A stretch of 64,000 nt of DNA, taken from assembly GCA_021413865.1 (NCBI GenBank), contig JAIOPN010000007.1, forward strand, positions 1 through 64,000, given 5' to 3'. Position numbers and translations under genes: made by a program. Under the pieces are notes generated by a model. The model had not been told where the DNA came from. It ran no database searches and worked only from the letters and a program-made list of their open reading frames with translations. Below, piece by piece: positions 1-11,430 of this stretch. The stretch comes from Planctomycetota bacterium. GTDB lineage: Bacteria; Planctomycetota; Phycisphaerae; Phycisphaerales; Phycisphaeraceae. Each line of letters opens with the position of its first letter. The stretch's first letter is position 1.

Positions 1-928
1 CCGCAGTGGCGGAAGCAGTTCATCGCGTCTGAAGCCGTCACGCGGTCCAGCACGCCCTGCATCGCCGACCACAGGGCCTCACCGGTCCGGCAGGCCAGCG
101 AGCGCAGCGACTGCTTGACCTTGGCGAAGACCATCTCGATGGGGCTCAAGTCCGGGCTGTAGGGCGGCAGGAAGAGCAATTGTGCGCCGGCCGACTCGAT
201 GAGCCCGCGTGTGCGTGTTCGCTTGTGGCTCGAGAGGTTGTCCATCACCACCAGGTCGCCGGGCCTGAGCTGCGGGGCCAGCACCTGCGCGACGAAGGCC
301 TCGAAGAGGTCGGCGTCGATCGGGCCGTCCACCAGCGTCGAGCAGCGCACTCCCTCGATCCCCAGCGCCGCGATGAGTGTTGTCGTCTGCCAATGGCCAT
401 GCGGAGCCTTGGCGATCAGGCGCTCGCCCACCGGTGCGCGGCCACGTGTGCGGACCATGTTGGTCTTGGCCCAGGTCTCGTCGGTGAAGATCAATCGCTT
501 GGCGTCGCGCGTGGGTTGAGCGTCTTTCCACTGCGTCCGCCGCTGGGCGACGTCGGGCCGGTCCTGCTCCGAGGCGTGGATCGTCTTTTTTTAAACGACA
601 GCCCCAGACGCCCAAGCGCCATGCCCACCGCCGACTCGCAGCAGGCAATGCCCAAACGCTCATGCAGTTCCCGGATGGTCGCGTCGGGCTGCTCCTGGAC
701 CAGTTGCCGCAGACGCTCCATGTCGATCTTGACCACCGTCACGCCCCCGCGTGGCAGGGGCGTGGTCCGGCCCTCCTCCCGGCGACGTTGCAGCACGCGT
801 CGCACCCATGACGGGCTGACGTCGAACAGGTCGGCCACCTCTTTGGTCTTGAGCCCCCGGTCCCGTGCACCAAACACGCGGTCGCGCAGGTCCTGCGAAT
901 ACGATGCGCCCATCCCTGGCTCCATCAC
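1..928 (-). CDS. IS630 family transposase, orfA-orfB joined by -1 frameshift (3' end cut by window)
   Basis: The first frame (928 down to 491) begins with a helix-turn-helix region: SYSQDLRDRVFGARDRG, then VADLFDVSPSWVRRVLQRR. This is the usual DNA-binding half of IS630 transposases. It reaches LSFKKR and then degenerates. Shifting back one base at the A-run (585-592) gives KKKTIHASEQDRPDVAQRR, then LIFTDETWAKTNM, VVMDNLSSH and LPPYSPDLSPIE. These contain the catalytic D, D and E of the DDE nuclease in the right order. The protein is therefore probably made only after ribosomal slippage. Starts at 928 or 910 are both possible; 910 gives MGASYSQDLRDRV, the usual family beginning. The last residues lie outside the window. 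Confidence 0.8.
585..595 (-). other. Programmed -1 frameshift slippery site in IS630 transposase
   Basis: On the minus strand the sequence reads TTTAAAAAAAG, containing the A-AAA-AAG heptamer known to drive -1 slippage in IS elements. The conserved protein sequence passes from the upstream frame to the -1 frame exactly here, so this is a functional site rather than random decay. No clear downstream pseudoknot was worked out. Confidence 0.7.
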
Positions 929-1009
929 CCGTTCAAACCCGGGCGTGGAGCGAATCTAACGCGGCAACCTCAAGAGCGCAATACCGAACATGCGCCGTAC
1001 GCGCTACGC

Positions 1010-1225
1010 ATGCGTTGGGGATGCTCTCGCGGTGTCTGGCGCCATGGTACCCAACGCGGACTGGTTCCTCTACGGCTTTGTACGCAAGGAAGCCCTGATC
1101 ACTTCCCAGATCGAAGGCACCCAGGCCACACTCCAGGACGTGATGGCCTTCGAGGCCGGCGAGAAGGCGCAGCGGCCTGATGATGTCCGCGAGGTCTGCA
1201 ACTACCTCGACGCCCTGAGCTATGC
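1010..1225 (+). pseudogene. Fic family protein, N-terminal fragment
   Basis: One forward frame reads PNADWFLYGFVRKEAL, ITSQIEGTQATLQDV and DDVREVCNYLDAL. This is the conserved N-terminal (Fic_N) helical region of Fic-domain proteins, including the SQIEGT stretch that precedes the catalytic domain. The catalytic HPFxxGNGR loop is absent: homology stops near 1225, where the opposite strand becomes the SDR gene. The start is also lost or blurred beside the IS630 element. Intact Fic proteins usually AMPylate or otherwise modify target proteins; this remnant cannot. The surviving codons look undamaged, so the break may be fairly recent. Confidence 0.7.
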
Positions 1226-1907
1226 CGCGGGCGAGCGGGGTCTGCTTGCGATAGTTCTCCATCGCCTCGGGCGTGGAAGTGACCTCGTGGTGCCGCGTCT
1301 CGACGACGCCGGGCATGATCGCGTTGGTGCGGACGCGCGGGGCGAGTTCGCGCGCAAGAGTGCGCGTCATCACCTGCAGGCCTCCCTTGGCGATGCCGTA
1401 CGCCCCCGCGCCATTCGCCCCGCCGGTCTGCACGGAGAGCGAGAGGATGTTGACGATGCTGCCGTGGCCCGAGGCGCGGAGGTGCGGGATGGCGCGGCGG
1501 GTGACAAGGAAGGCAGAGGTGAGGTTCACGTCGAGTGTGCGCTGCCAGAGGTCGAGCGAGCACTCCTCGATGCGGGCGCGTTCGAGCAGCGCGCCGGCGT
1601 TGTTGATGAGGACATCCAGGCGACGGGAGCGGGTGACGAACTGGTCGACGACCTCGTTGGCGCGGTCTTCGCGCGTGAGGTCCGCCTGGAGCACGATGCC
1701 GTCGCCGCCGCCGGCCTTGATCTGACCCAGCGTCTCCTCCGCCCCCTCGCGGCTGGCGTGGTAGTGAACCCCGACGAACGCGCCGGCCTGGGCGAGTGCG
1801 AGCGCGACGGCGCGACCGATGCCCACGCCCGCGCCCGTCACGAGCGCGGCCCGGCCGGCGAGGCTGTACGCAGAGACATTGGCGGCGGACGGAACGGGGT
1901 GAGCCAT
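1225..1907 (-). pseudogene. SDR family oxidoreductase, 3'-truncated
   Basis: The N-terminal two thirds form a classical short-chain dehydrogenase: cofactor motif TGAGVGIGRAVALA, NNAG (residues about 105), the catalytic serine in ILSLSV, and the YGIAK catalytic Tyr/Lys pair. It continues to about TPLARG, where family members would go on with PEEVA...LASD...ITGQ. Instead the reading frame enters the antisense of the Fic fragment and stays open by chance to 933. About 45-55 C-terminal residues, which form part of the fold and substrate pocket, are missing. A chimeric protein could still be translated, but activity is doubtful. Start ATG at 1907. Confidence 0.7.
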
Positions 1908-2052
1908 AGACTTGCTCCGGAAAGGTTCAGCGTGTGCGAGACATTATGCACAGCGTGCCATGCTCCCCGTCAAACGCTTGGATTTCCCCAAAAACGAGGC
2001 GACGACGATTTTGACGTAACCATATATTATAAAGGTAGTAACATTCACAAAA

Positions 2053-2080
2053 TTGACGAAAAACAGGAATGCGTTAGAAT
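2053..2080 (+). promoter_or_regulatory. Sigma70-type promoter of folC
   Basis: TTGACG (2053-2058) and TAGAAT (2075-2080) are 16 bp apart in an AT-rich stretch just before folC. The expected start of transcription falls at about 2087-2090, on or next to the ATG at 2090, so the messenger may be leaderless. A second TTGACG at 2011-2016 has no good -10 at 17 bp. Confidence 0.55.
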
Positions 2081-2089
2081 GACCGACTT

Positions 2090-3559
2090 ATGTCACCCAC
2101 CAGCGCACCCGCGAAAAACAAGCGTTCCAAGTCGAAATCCAGCGGTAAACCGGCCTCGTCCAGCACCCGGAAGTCGGGCGGGGACAAGGCCGTAACCGGT
2201 GGTCCTATCACCAATTACCAAACCGCCACGCGGTGGCTCTACGGTCACATGGACTACGAGCGCCTCCGCATGGTCCCCTACAACAACCGCACGTTCAGCC
2301 TCGAACGCATGCGCAAGCTCCTGAGCCTGTTGGGCAACCCCCACCAGGAGCTCAAGTGCGTCCATGTCGCGGGCACCAAGGGCAAGGGCTCGACCTGCGC
2401 CATGCTCGCCAGCATGCTCCAGGGCAGTGGCTACACCGTCGGCCTCTACACCAGCCCGCACCTGGTAGACGTGCGCGAGCGCATCCAGATCAACGGCCAG
2501 CTCATCAGCCACGCTGACCTGACCGACCTGCTCAAGCTCGTCGCGAGCGTCGAGGACAAGTTCGGCGACACCCCGCCCAGCTTCTTCGAGGTCATGACCG
2601 CCGCCGCGCTGCGCTACTTCGCCGACCAGGCGGTGGACATCGGCGTCATCGAGACCGGCCTGGGCGGACGGCTCGACTCGACCAACGTCATCAACCCGCT
2701 GGTGGTCGGCCTGACCAGCATCAGCATGGATCACATGAACATCCTGGGCAAGGACCTGGCCTCCATCGCGCGCGAGAAGGCGGGCATCATCAAGAAGGGT
2801 GTGCCGGTCATCAGCGTCGAGCAGGAGCCCGCGGTCGCGCGGGTGTTCGACGAGGTCGCCCAACAGGTCGGCGCGCCGCTCGAGTTCACCGGCAAACAGA
2901 TCGACTTCTCCTACCGCTTCGAGGCCAACCGCGAGTTGGGCCCGCACACGCGCGTCTGCGTCACCACCCCCACCAGCCGGTGGGAGCATCTGCCCGTCCC
3001 GCTCCGCGGCGAGCACCAGGCGCACAACTGCGGCCTGGCGCTGGCCATGCTCGACAAGCTCAAGACGCACGGCTTCACCTTCCCCGAAGACCGCGTGATC
3101 ACCGGCCTGGCCTCCACGAACATCCCGGGCCGCATGGAGCAGATCAACTCCGAGCCCCGCGTCATCATCGACGGCGCCCACAACTCCGCCTCCATTACCG
3201 CCCTCATCCGCTCCCTGGGCGCCCACGTCGCCTACGACTCCCTGGTCATGATCTTCGGCTGCGGTCAGGACAAGGACGTCAACGGCATGCTCAAGCAGGT
3301 CGCGCTGGGCGCCGACAAAATCATCTTCACCCGCGCCAAGCACAACCCGCGCGTCTGCGAGCCCTCCGACCTCATGACACGCTTTACCGACCTCTCCGGG
3401 AAAATGGCGCAGACCGCGCCGACGCTCGAGGAGGCGTTGCAACTGGCGCAGCGCGCCGTCAGCCGTGAGGACCTGATCGTCATCACCGGCAGCTTCTACC
3501 TCGCCGGCGAGGCCAAGAAGCTCTACGCAGACATGACGGCGGCGAAGAAGCGCAAGTGA
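2090..3559 (+). CDS. folC: Bifunctional folylpolyglutamate synthase / dihydrofolate synthase
   Basis: FolC adds glutamate to dihydropteroate and to tetrahydrofolates in the cytoplasm, using ATP. The 489-residue protein shows the Mur-ligase-like P-loop HVAGTKGKGST (residues 92-102), TSPHLVDVRERIQING, ETGLGGRLDSTN (about 188-199), and the C-terminal IIDGAHN (about 356-362). The first 35-40 residues are a Ser/Lys-rich tail not typical of the family, so the true start might be downstream. However, the ATG at 2090 directly follows a good promoter. The gene is followed by an amidohydrolase gene that overlaps its stop by 4 bp, suggesting co-translation. Confidence 0.93.
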   Translation: MSPTSAPAKNKRSKSKSSGKPASSSTRKSGGDKAVTGGPITNYQTATRWLYGHMDYERLRMVPYNNRTFSLERMRKLLSLLGNPHQELKCVHVAGTKGKGSTCAMLASMLQGSGYTVGLYTSPHLVDVRERIQINGQLISHADLTDLLKLVASVEDKFGDTPPSFFEVMTAAALRYFADQAVDIGVIETGLGGRLDSTNVINPLVVGLTSISMDHMNILGKDLASIAREKAGIIKKGVPVISVEQEPAVARVFDEVAQQVGAPLEFTGKQIDFSYRFEANRELGPHTRVCVTTPTSRWEHLPVPLRGEHQAHNCGLALAMLDKLKTHGFTFPEDRVITGLASTNIPGRMEQINSEPRVIIDGAHNSASITALIRSLGAHVAYDSLVMIFGCGQDKDVNGMLKQVALGADKIIFTRAKHNPRVCEPSDLMTRFTDLSGKMAQTAPTLEEALQLAQRAVSREDLIVITGSFYLAGEAKKLYADMTAAKKRK

Positions 3560-4371
3560 GCACCCTGGGCATCCAAGCCATCGACGTGCACGGCCACTAC
3601 GGCGACTACGTCGTCGAGGGCACCGGGCCGCACGCCTCGTGGTGCATGACCGCAGACGGCCCGACCGTCGCGCAGCGTGCCAAGGCCTGCAACATCCAGT
3701 GGACGATCGTCTCACCGACGCTCGGCCTCTTCCCGCGCGGCAAGGCCGACGCCGTCGCCGGCAACGCCGAGGCCGCCAGCGTCGTACCCAAAACGCCGGG
3801 CCTGCTCCAGTACGTCATCGTCAACCCCCTCCAGCCCGCCACCTATGACCAGGCGCGGCTCATGCTCAAAAACCCGACCTGCGTCGGCATCAAGCTCCAC
3901 CCGGAGGAGCACCGCTACCCGATCAGGGAGCACGGCGACAAGCTCTACGCCTTCGCCGCCGAGTTCAACGCCGTCATCCTCGTCCACTCCGGCGAGCAGC
4001 TCTCGCTCCCCGACGATTACATCCCCTTCGCCGACGCCTACCCGACCACGCGAACCATCCTCGCCCACATCGGCTGCGGCTGGAACGGCGACCGCACCCT
4101 CCAGGCTCGGGCCGTACAGAAGAGCAAAAAGGGCAACGTCGTCACCGACACCTCCAGCATGATGAGCATGCTCCCACGCAACATCGAGTGGACCGTCGAG
4201 CAGGTCGGCGCCGACCGCGTGCTCTTCGGCACCGACACCCCGCTCTACAGCACGCCCATGCAGCGCGCCCGCATCGATTACGCGGAGATCCCCGACGACC
4301 AGAAACGGCTCATCCTGCGCGACAACGCGCTGCGACTCTTCGGCGACAAGCTCCGCCCGCACGTGTCTTGA
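3556..4371 (+). CDS. Amidohydrolase family (TIM-barrel) metal-dependent hydrolase
   Basis: The gene starts with GTG overlapping the folC stop (GTGA), so translation is probably coupled. The 271-residue product has the metal-binding HxH (VHGHYG, residues 12-14), then GIKLHPEEH, LVHSGEQ, ILAHIGCGW and the C-terminal FGTDTP aspartate. This is the order expected for the amidohydrolase-2 branch (decarboxylases and lactonases). The substrate cannot be read from sequence. Its position between folC and dusB gives no pathway clue; a related but distinct amidohydrolase occurs at 19602-20447. Confidence 0.8.
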   Translation: MSTLGIQAIDVHGHYGDYVVEGTGPHASWCMTADGPTVAQRAKACNIQWTIVSPTLGLFPRGKADAVAGNAEAASVVPKTPGLLQYVIVNPLQPATYDQARLMLKNPTCVGIKLHPEEHRYPIREHGDKLYAFAAEFNAVILVHSGEQLSLPDDYIPFADAYPTTRTILAHIGCGWNGDRTLQARAVQKSKKGNVVTDTSSMMSMLPRNIEWTVEQVGADRVLFGTDTPLYSTPMQRARIDYAEIPDDQKRLILRDNALRLFGDKLRPHVS

Positions 4372-4409
4372 TCCTCGCCCCTTCGCGTTCCAGCTACTAC
4401 CATTCCCCC

Positions 4410-5465
4410 ATGCTCCGCATCGGTAGCGTTCAACTCGAGACCAACCTGCTCCTCGCCCCGCTGGCGGGCTACACCGACATGCCCTTCCGGCTCGTCGTGC
4501 GCGAGGCGGGCGGCGGCCTGCCCGGGGTCGGCCTGGCGTTCACCGAGTTGCTCTGCTCCAACGCCATCCTCAACGAGAGCCATAAGACTCTCTGGCTCGC
4601 CTCGACCTGCCCGCGGGATCAGCCGCTGGGCATGCAGCTTTATGGCCGCGACCCGGAGACTCTGGCCGAAGCCGCGCGCTGGGCCGAGGCGCACGGCGCG
4701 ACCACCATCGACATCAACATGGGCTGCCCCGTCGATAAGGTCACCAAGCACAACGGCGGATCAATGCTGCTCTGCAACCCCGTGAGCACCGTCGAGTTGG
4801 CGGCCCACGTCGTCAAATCCGTGCGTGTGCCCGTCACGGCGAAGATCCGACTGGGCTGGGACGACTCACGCATCGTCGGCCCGACCATCGCCCCCGCGCT
4901 GGCGGACGTCGGCATCGCCTGCATCACCGTCCACGGCCGGACCACCGAGCAGATGTTCAAGCCCTCCGTCCGCCTCGAGGGCATCGCGCTTGTCGTCGAG
5001 GCGATGAAGAAACACCACCCCAACATCCCGGTCATCGGCAACGGCGACATCAAGTCCCCGCAAGACGCCAAGCGCATGATCGACGTGACCGGGTGCGACG
5101 GCGTGATGATCGGCCGGGGCGCGCTGGGCCAGCCGTGGATCTTCCGCGACACGCACCATCTGCTAACCACCGGCGATCTGCCCGCCCCCGTGCCCCGTCG
5201 TGAGCGTGTCCGCCTGGTCGTGAGCCACTTCGACCACCTCATGCGCTGCCGCGGCGAGCGCATCGCGGTGAACATGATCAACCAGCGCATCAGTTGGTAC
5301 TCCCCCTACCTGCAGCCCTGGCCGGGCCTGAAACAGGGTGTACGCACGCTCCGCAGCGCGGCGGAGTTTCATGATTTCATGGCGAGGGGCGTGGAGGATG
5401 CGGCACGACGGTTCGACGAACAGAACACCGCGTCGGCGTTGGGGGAGCCCGCCGTTACCGCTTGA
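4410..5465 (+). CDS. dusB: tRNA-dihydrouridine synthase (DusB-like)
   Basis: The 351-residue FMN/NADPH-dependent enzyme reduces uridines in the tRNA D-loop. Visible motifs are APLAGYTDMPFR near the N-terminus, the active-site cysteine in NMGCPVDKV (about residue 105), ITVHGRTTEQ, IGNGDI, and GCDGVMIGRGALGQPWIF for FMN phosphate binding. The start at 4410 is preferred because MLRIGSVQLETNLLLAPLAG is the normal family beginning; the frame is open further upstream without homology. Its stop overlaps the 3' end of the convergent uronate-isomerase-like gene by 11 bp. Confidence 0.9.
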   Translation: MLRIGSVQLETNLLLAPLAGYTDMPFRLVVREAGGGLPGVGLAFTELLCSNAILNESHKTLWLASTCPRDQPLGMQLYGRDPETLAEAARWAEAHGATTIDINMGCPVDKVTKHNGGSMLLCNPVSTVELAAHVVKSVRVPVTAKIRLGWDDSRIVGPTIAPALADVGIACITVHGRTTEQMFKPSVRLEGIALVVEAMKKHHPNIPVIGNGDIKSPQDAKRMIDVTGCDGVMIGRGALGQPWIFRDTHHLLTTGDLPAPVPRRERVRLVVSHFDHLMRCRGERIAVNMINQRISWYSPYLQPWPGLKQGVRTLRSAAEFHDFMARGVEDAARRFDEQNTASALGEPAVTA

Positions 5466-6735
5466 TGAACTCGCGGTAATTGTCGCGCAGCAGCAGCGCC
5501 GCGTCGCGTTTGATTTGTTTAGCGCTCACGTCGTAGCCCGATTCGCCAAGCTCGGCGTACTTATCCGTGAGCACCTTGGCGATGATCCGCCGGCTGTGCT
5601 CCCACTTGTAAACCAACTGGTCGAGCACGCGGGCGTCGGAGTGCTGGGGCACAAAGCTGGTGCCCAGCAGCTCCACGCGCATGCGGGTGATCTCCTCGAT
5701 GAGCGAGGGGTTGTTGAGGAACCACCAGCAGCCGAAGAGCAGGAGGTTGCCGAACTTCCGCGTGGCGACGCAGAGCTCGTGCTGGTTCTCCCGGGCGAGC
5801 ATGGTGACCATGAACTTGTTGGCGGGGAAATCGCGGCAGAGGTTGACGACGCTCATCACGTCGGACTTCCCGACCATGTCGCCGGCGTCGCGCAGCGCGG
5901 GGTTCACTTTGTCGCGCATGCGCGAGCCGATCATCATCGCCCAGGGCAGCTTCCGCGCGGCGAGCACCGGCATGAGGCAGTCGCGGATGAAGCGGTCGCC
6001 GGCCGGGTTGGCGGGGTCGGGGTAACGGAACTCGGGCGGCAGGCTCATGGCGAGGTAAGCCGCCTTCATCTTGTCGAGCCAGTGTTCGAGGAAGCGGCGG
6101 ACCTGGGCCGTGGTGTCGCCGGAGAAATCCGGCCGCGCTTCGAAGCCCCACGCCGTCAGCTTCGCGCAGGCGCTGGGCCAGTCGCGCAGCAACGGGTCGA
6201 TCCGCAGCACGGCCGTGAAGCGAGGGTCGTCGCCGACCGCCGCGTCACGCTCCCACATCGCCCGCTCGTGGTCGTCAAAGACGGGGTTGGTCATCGTGAT
6301 CGAATCGACGCTGGCGACCTGCATCACCTTCGTGGCGTACTTATCGGGGTCCTGCTTGTGGAACCACTTGCGGAGCTTGTCGAGCTTCCGCTCGTTGGGA
6401 TCGAGGCCGAGCATTTGCAGCGTCGTCAGGACGCCGCGGCAGGCCTCGCTCAGCGGCGTGCGCTCGACGAAGAGGTGCTTCCAGATGTGGTCCGCCTGCT
6501 CGCGCTTGCTCATCGCCCAGAATGTTTCATAGGGCAGTTCGGATGCGGGCACGACGCGGTAGACCTCGGCGATGAGGTAGTGGTACGTCACCAACTCATC
6601 GATGCCCCAGAGCAGCATCCCGCCGGGCTGCGGCGAGGCGCCGAACCGCGGGGCGTAACAATGCGTGTGCAGGTCGGTGATCGGCTGAGACCAGACGGCC
6701 CTGGCGACCTGCTTCTCGATCTCTCGGCGTTTCAT
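5455..6735 (-). CDS. Glucuronate (uronate) isomerase-like protein
   Basis: A 426-residue protein with the amidohydrolase-type HxH in ITDLHTHCYAPRFG (H23, H25), the usual N-terminal signature of uronate isomerases. It also has EFRYPDPANP and the conserved tail SRRIIAKVLTDKY. Uronate isomerases convert D-glucuronate or D-galacturonate to the ketoses in the first step of hexuronate breakdown. This one is shorter than E. coli UxaC (about 470 residues) and belongs to a divergent branch, so the substrate could be another sugar or sugar acid. No other hexuronate genes are adjacent. It is convergent with dusB. Confidence 0.7.
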   Translation of the reverse strand: MKRREIEKQVARAVWSQPITDLHTHCYAPRFGASPQPGGMLLWGIDELVTYHYLIAEVYRVVPASELPYETFWAMSKREQADHIWKHLFVERTPLSEACRGVLTTLQMLGLDPNERKLDKLRKWFHKQDPDKYATKVMQVASVDSITMTNPVFDDHERAMWERDAAVGDDPRFTAVLRIDPLLRDWPSACAKLTAWGFEARPDFSGDTTAQVRRFLEHWLDKMKAAYLAMSLPPEFRYPDPANPAGDRFIRDCLMPVLAARKLPWAMMIGSRMRDKVNPALRDAGDMVGKSDVMSVVNLCRDFPANKFMVTMLARENQHELCVATRKFGNLLLFGCWWFLNNPSLIEEITRMRVELLGTSFVPQHSDARVLDQLVYKWEHSRRIIAKVLTDKYAELGESGYDVSAKQIKRDAALLLRDNYREFIKR

Positions 6736-6777
6736 GTGTCAAACCTCCGGTCACGCGGGTCGGTTGACCCGTGATCA

Positions 6778-7776
6778 CTACTTGCGGGCCGCCCGCAGGC
6801 GGTCCGCCGTTACGCGAAAATCATCCGGCGGCTCGCACGCCGCCGCCACTCCGAGCGCGGGGATATCGAGGCTTGCCGCGTGCAGCATCGGGCGCGGGGC
6901 GTTGGTTGCGTCCGGCATGCCCGGCACGGCGTACCACGCATCGCCCGCCACCGGGTGGCCCAGGTGCGACATCATCACGCGGACCTGGTGCAGGAAACCG
7001 GTGCCCAGGTCGATCTCGACGAGCGCCGCGGCGGCGAATTTTTCGATGACGCGCCAGCGCAGGTCGCAGCGGCGCACGCCGTCGGGCTGTTCACGGCGGG
7101 CCGGGTCGGGCGAGACGACGCGCACCTTCGCGGGGCGGTGCTGTGCGACGACGAGGTCGAGGGTCGATTCAACACTGTTGACGGGCGAGCCGAGCACGAC
7201 GGCGCGGTAGGTCTTGCGGGTGGTGTGATTACGGAAGGCGTCGCGGAGGGCGTGCCACTTGTCTTGTGATGTTGCAAAGAGGAGCACACCGGAGGTTTCG
7301 AGATCGAGCCGGTGAACGACACCGCTGCGGAGACCGCCCTCGCCGACGGAGTGCATCTCGGGGTGGCGGGCGATCAGGGCGTTGAGAACGGTGTTGGTTT
7401 CGGCAGGGTCGAGCGGGTGGACCGCCGTGCCGGCGGGCTTGTCGACGGCGACCCAGCCGTCGCCCTCGGCAAGGATGCGCAACTCCATATCCGGCCTCGG
7501 CGCGGCGCGCTCGTCCGCACGCGGCACGTGGCCGACCACCTCGATGCGCTCCCCGGCCTCGAGCAGACGGCCCTTGTCGCCCTCCTTCATCACCCGGCCG
7601 TCCAGCCGGACGCCGCCGCGGTTGAGCACGCGGCGAACCTGCGCCCGGGAGTCGCCAAGGGTGGCGGCGAGGAAGACATCCAATCGTTTACCCGCGGCGG
7701 GCTCATCGATTCTGAACGTAAGCACGCCGCCGGGTGCCGGGGAGGGGCGGGGAACGTTTGGGGCGGGGTGGGTCAT
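6778..7776 (-). CDS. RluA family RNA pseudouridine synthase
   Basis: A 332-residue protein with an N-terminal S4 RNA-binding domain (about residues 28-80: [24 protein letters not shown]) and a pseudouridine synthase domain. The domain has the catalytic aspartate in [13 protein letters not shown] (D158), [11 protein letters not shown] and [20 protein letters not shown]. It would isomerise specific uridines in 23S rRNA or tRNA; which site cannot be told. The start is placed at 7776 (MTHPAPN...) because the longer frame adds residues without homology and runs into the typA promoter region. It is transcribed divergently from typA. Confidence 0.88.
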   Translation of the reverse strand: MTHPAPNVPRPSPAPGGVLTFRIDEPAAGKRLDVFLAATLGDSRAQVRRVLNRGGVRLDGRVMKEGDKGRLLEAGERIEVVGHVPRADERAAPRPDMELRILAEGDGWVAVDKPAGTAVHPLDPAETNTVLNALIARHPEMHSVGEGGLRSGVVHRLDLETSGVLLFATSQDKWHALRDAFRNHTTRKTYRAVVLGSPVNSVESTLDLVVAQHRPAKVRVVSPDPARREQPDGVRRCDLRWRVIEKFAAAALVEIDLGTGFLHQVRVMMSHLGHPVAGDAWYAVPGMPDATNAPRPMLHAASLDIPALGVAAACEPPDDFRVTADRLRAARK

Positions 7777-7803
7777 GGCGGAGCACGGATCGTGCCGATC
7801 GAG

Positions 7804-7809
7804 TATAAT
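7804..7809 (+). promoter_or_regulatory. -10 element upstream of typA
   Basis: A perfect TATAAT lies 50 bp before the typA start in the divergent region shared with the pseudouridine synthase gene. No convincing -35 box is seen at 16-18 bp, so this is only a partial promoter call. Confidence 0.35.
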
Positions 7810-7859
7810 ACGGGGCTCTCCCAACGTCCCCCGAATCACCCGCTTTTACGAGAAGAATT

Positions 7860-9719
<1,860 letters not shown>

Positions 9720-9740
9720 GATTTCAGGACAAACTAAGAC

Positions 9741-9781
9741 GCTAATCCGCGAGCGGCTGTTCGGGCCGCTCGCGGCTTAGC
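9741..9781. terminator. Hairpin between convergent typA and rny
   Basis: The arms GCTAATCCGCGAGCGG and CCGCTCGCGGCTTAGC pair almost perfectly around a short loop. The sequence is nearly symmetrical and lies between two convergent stop codons, so it probably terminates both. There is no long T-run on either side. Confidence 0.6.
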
Positions 9782-9798
9782 GCGCTCCACGCGGGCGG

Positions 9799-11430
9799 TT
9801 ACCGCGCGTATTCCACCGTGCGCATCTCGCGCAGGACGGTGATCCTGATCTCGCCTGGGAACGTCATCTCCTCGCTCACCTTCTTGGCGATGTCGCGGGC
9901 GATCACGCTGCATGTGCCGTCGTCCACGCGCTCGGGATCGACGATGACGCGCACCTCGCGGCCGGCCTGGATGGCGAAGGCCTGCTTCACGCCCGGCATG
10001 TTGGTCGCGATCTCCTCCAACTGCTGGAGACGCTTGATGTACTTCTCCAACGTCTCGCGGCGCGCCCCGGGGCGTGCGCCGGAGATGGCGTCGGCGGCCA
10101 TGACGATCGGGGTGTAGGGCGAGGTGGAGGGGATGTCGTTGTGGTGGCCGCCGATGGCGTTGAGGACCTCCTCACGCTCGCCGTATTTCTTGGCGAACTC
10201 CATGCCGATCGCGGGGTGGCCGCCCTCCATATCGTGGTCCATCGCCTTGCCGATGTCGTGGAGGAAGCCGCAGCGGCGTGCCAGCGCGCCGTCGAGACCG
10301 AGTTCATCGGCGATGACCTGGCAGAGATAGGCAACCTCGACGGAGTGGCGGAGGATGTTCTGGCCGTAGCTGGTGCGGTACTGGAGGCGTCCCATCATCT
10401 CGCTGATGCGCGGGTGCAGGCCGGGCAGGTTGACCTCGATCATCGCGTCCTTGCCGAGCTTGACGATGCGCTGGGCCATCTCCTTGCCGACCTGCTCGAC
10501 GATCTCCTCGATGCGTGCCGGGTGGATGCGGCCGTCCTCGACGAGCTTCTGGAGCGACTCGGCGGCGATGGCGCGGCGGACGGGGTCGAAGCAGGAGACG
10601 ACGATCACGCCGGGCGTGTCGTCCACGATCACGTCCACGCCGGTCGCCTTCTCGAAGGCGCGGATGTTGCGGCCCTCGCGGCCGATGACACGGCCCTTGA
10701 GATCGTCGCTGGGGATGGCGACCGCATTGACGGTCGAGGCGGCGGTGTGCTCGCTGGCGTAACGCTGGATGGCCTGGAGGGTGATCTTGAGGGCGTTGTC
10801 CTTGGCCTCGTCCTCGGCGCGGGCCATGCGGTGCTGGATGACCATCGCGGCCTCGCGGGAGACGTCCTCCTCGATCAGGCGGAGGGCTTCCTTCTTGGCG
10901 TCCTCGAGGCTGAGGTTGGCGATGCGGAGCAGAACCTGCTTCTGCTCGTAGATGCTCTTCTCCAACAGCTCGCGGCGCTGGGCCATGATCTGGTCGATCT
11001 CGCCCTCCTTGCCGGCGATTACGGCCTCACGGGCCTTGATCTTGGCGTCCAGGTCGTCGAGGTATTTCTCTTTGGTGGTCAGCGTGTCGAGCTTGCGGTC
11101 GAGGTTGTCCTCGCGCTTGGTCAGGCGGCGCTCGGTCTCCTTCATCTCATTGCGGGCCTGGTCGGTTTCCTTCTCGAATGCCTCACGGCGGCTAATCAGC
11201 TCGTTACGAAAATCGAGTTCGAGCTGCTTCTTGCGGGTCTCCGCCTCGCTGGAGGCCTTGGAGAGGATGTCGTCCGCTTCACGGCGTGCGTTGCCGACGT
11301 TCCGACCACCCGCGGCCTTGGAGAAGATGACGGTGGCGACGACGCCGATGATGAGGGCCACGACGCCAACGACGATGGGGACAATGAGCGAGGCCGATTC
11401 GGCCTGCGCGAGGACAATGGGGTAGGACAT
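9799..11430 (-). CDS. rny: Ribonuclease Y
   Basis: RNase Y is a membrane-anchored endoribonuclease that starts mRNA decay. The 543-residue product has an N-terminal membrane helix (about residues 15-36, [20 protein letters not shown]) and a long charged coiled coil (about 45-200). A KH RNA-binding domain follows, with [19 protein letters not shown] (246-264), then an HD catalytic domain with H362 and the [10 protein letters not shown] motif (391-400). The C-terminal [14 protein letters not shown] is also conserved. The start at 11430 (MSYPIVLAQ) puts the membrane helix in its usual place; a longer frame to 11478 adds a charged tail that is less likely. Confidence 0.95.
   Translation of the reverse strand: MSYPIVLAQAESASLIVPIVVGVVALIIGVVATVIFSKAAGGRNVGNARREADDILSKASSEAETRKKQLELDFRNELISRREAFEKETDQARNEMKETERRLTKREDNLDRKLDTLTTKEKYLDDLDAKIKAREAVIAGKEGEIDQIMAQRRELLEKSIYEQKQVLLRIANLSLEDAKKEALRLIEEDVSREAAMVIQHRMARAEDEAKDNALKITLQAIQRYASEHTAASTVNAVAIPSDDLKGRVIGREGRNIRAFEKATGVDVIVDDTPGVIVVSCFDPVRRAIAAESLQKLVEDGRIHPARIEEIVEQVGKEMAQRIVKLGKDAMIEVNLPGLHPRISEMMGRLQYRTSYGQNILRHSVEVAYLCQVIADELGLDGALARRCGFLHDIGKAMDHDMEGGHPAIGMEFAKKYGEREEVLNAIGGHHNDIPSTSPYTPIVMAADAISGARPGARRETLEKYIKRLQQLEEIATNMPGVKQAFAIQAGREVRVIVDPERVDDGTCSVIARDIAKKVSEEMTFPGEIRITVLREMRTVEYAR

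Larger units (their letters stand above)
1..945 (-). mobile_element. IS630-family insertion sequence, partial (left end outside window)
   Basis: The segment carries a complete IS630-type first reading frame and most of the second, read leftward. The element runs off the window at position 1, so its far inverted repeat and target duplication cannot be seen. The right boundary is estimated: coding ends near 928 and a fragment of an unrelated Fic gene begins near 1010. The insertion lies beside two broken genes (Fic fragment and truncated SDR), which fits a rearrangement hot spot. The element type is secure from the transposase; the exact edges are inferred. Confidence 0.75.

Noticed and set aside
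933-1224. C-terminal 90 residues of a full-length 324-residue SDR protein
   Set aside because: They are the antisense of the Fic fragment and do not resemble any SDR tail; only the part up to about 1225 is SDR.
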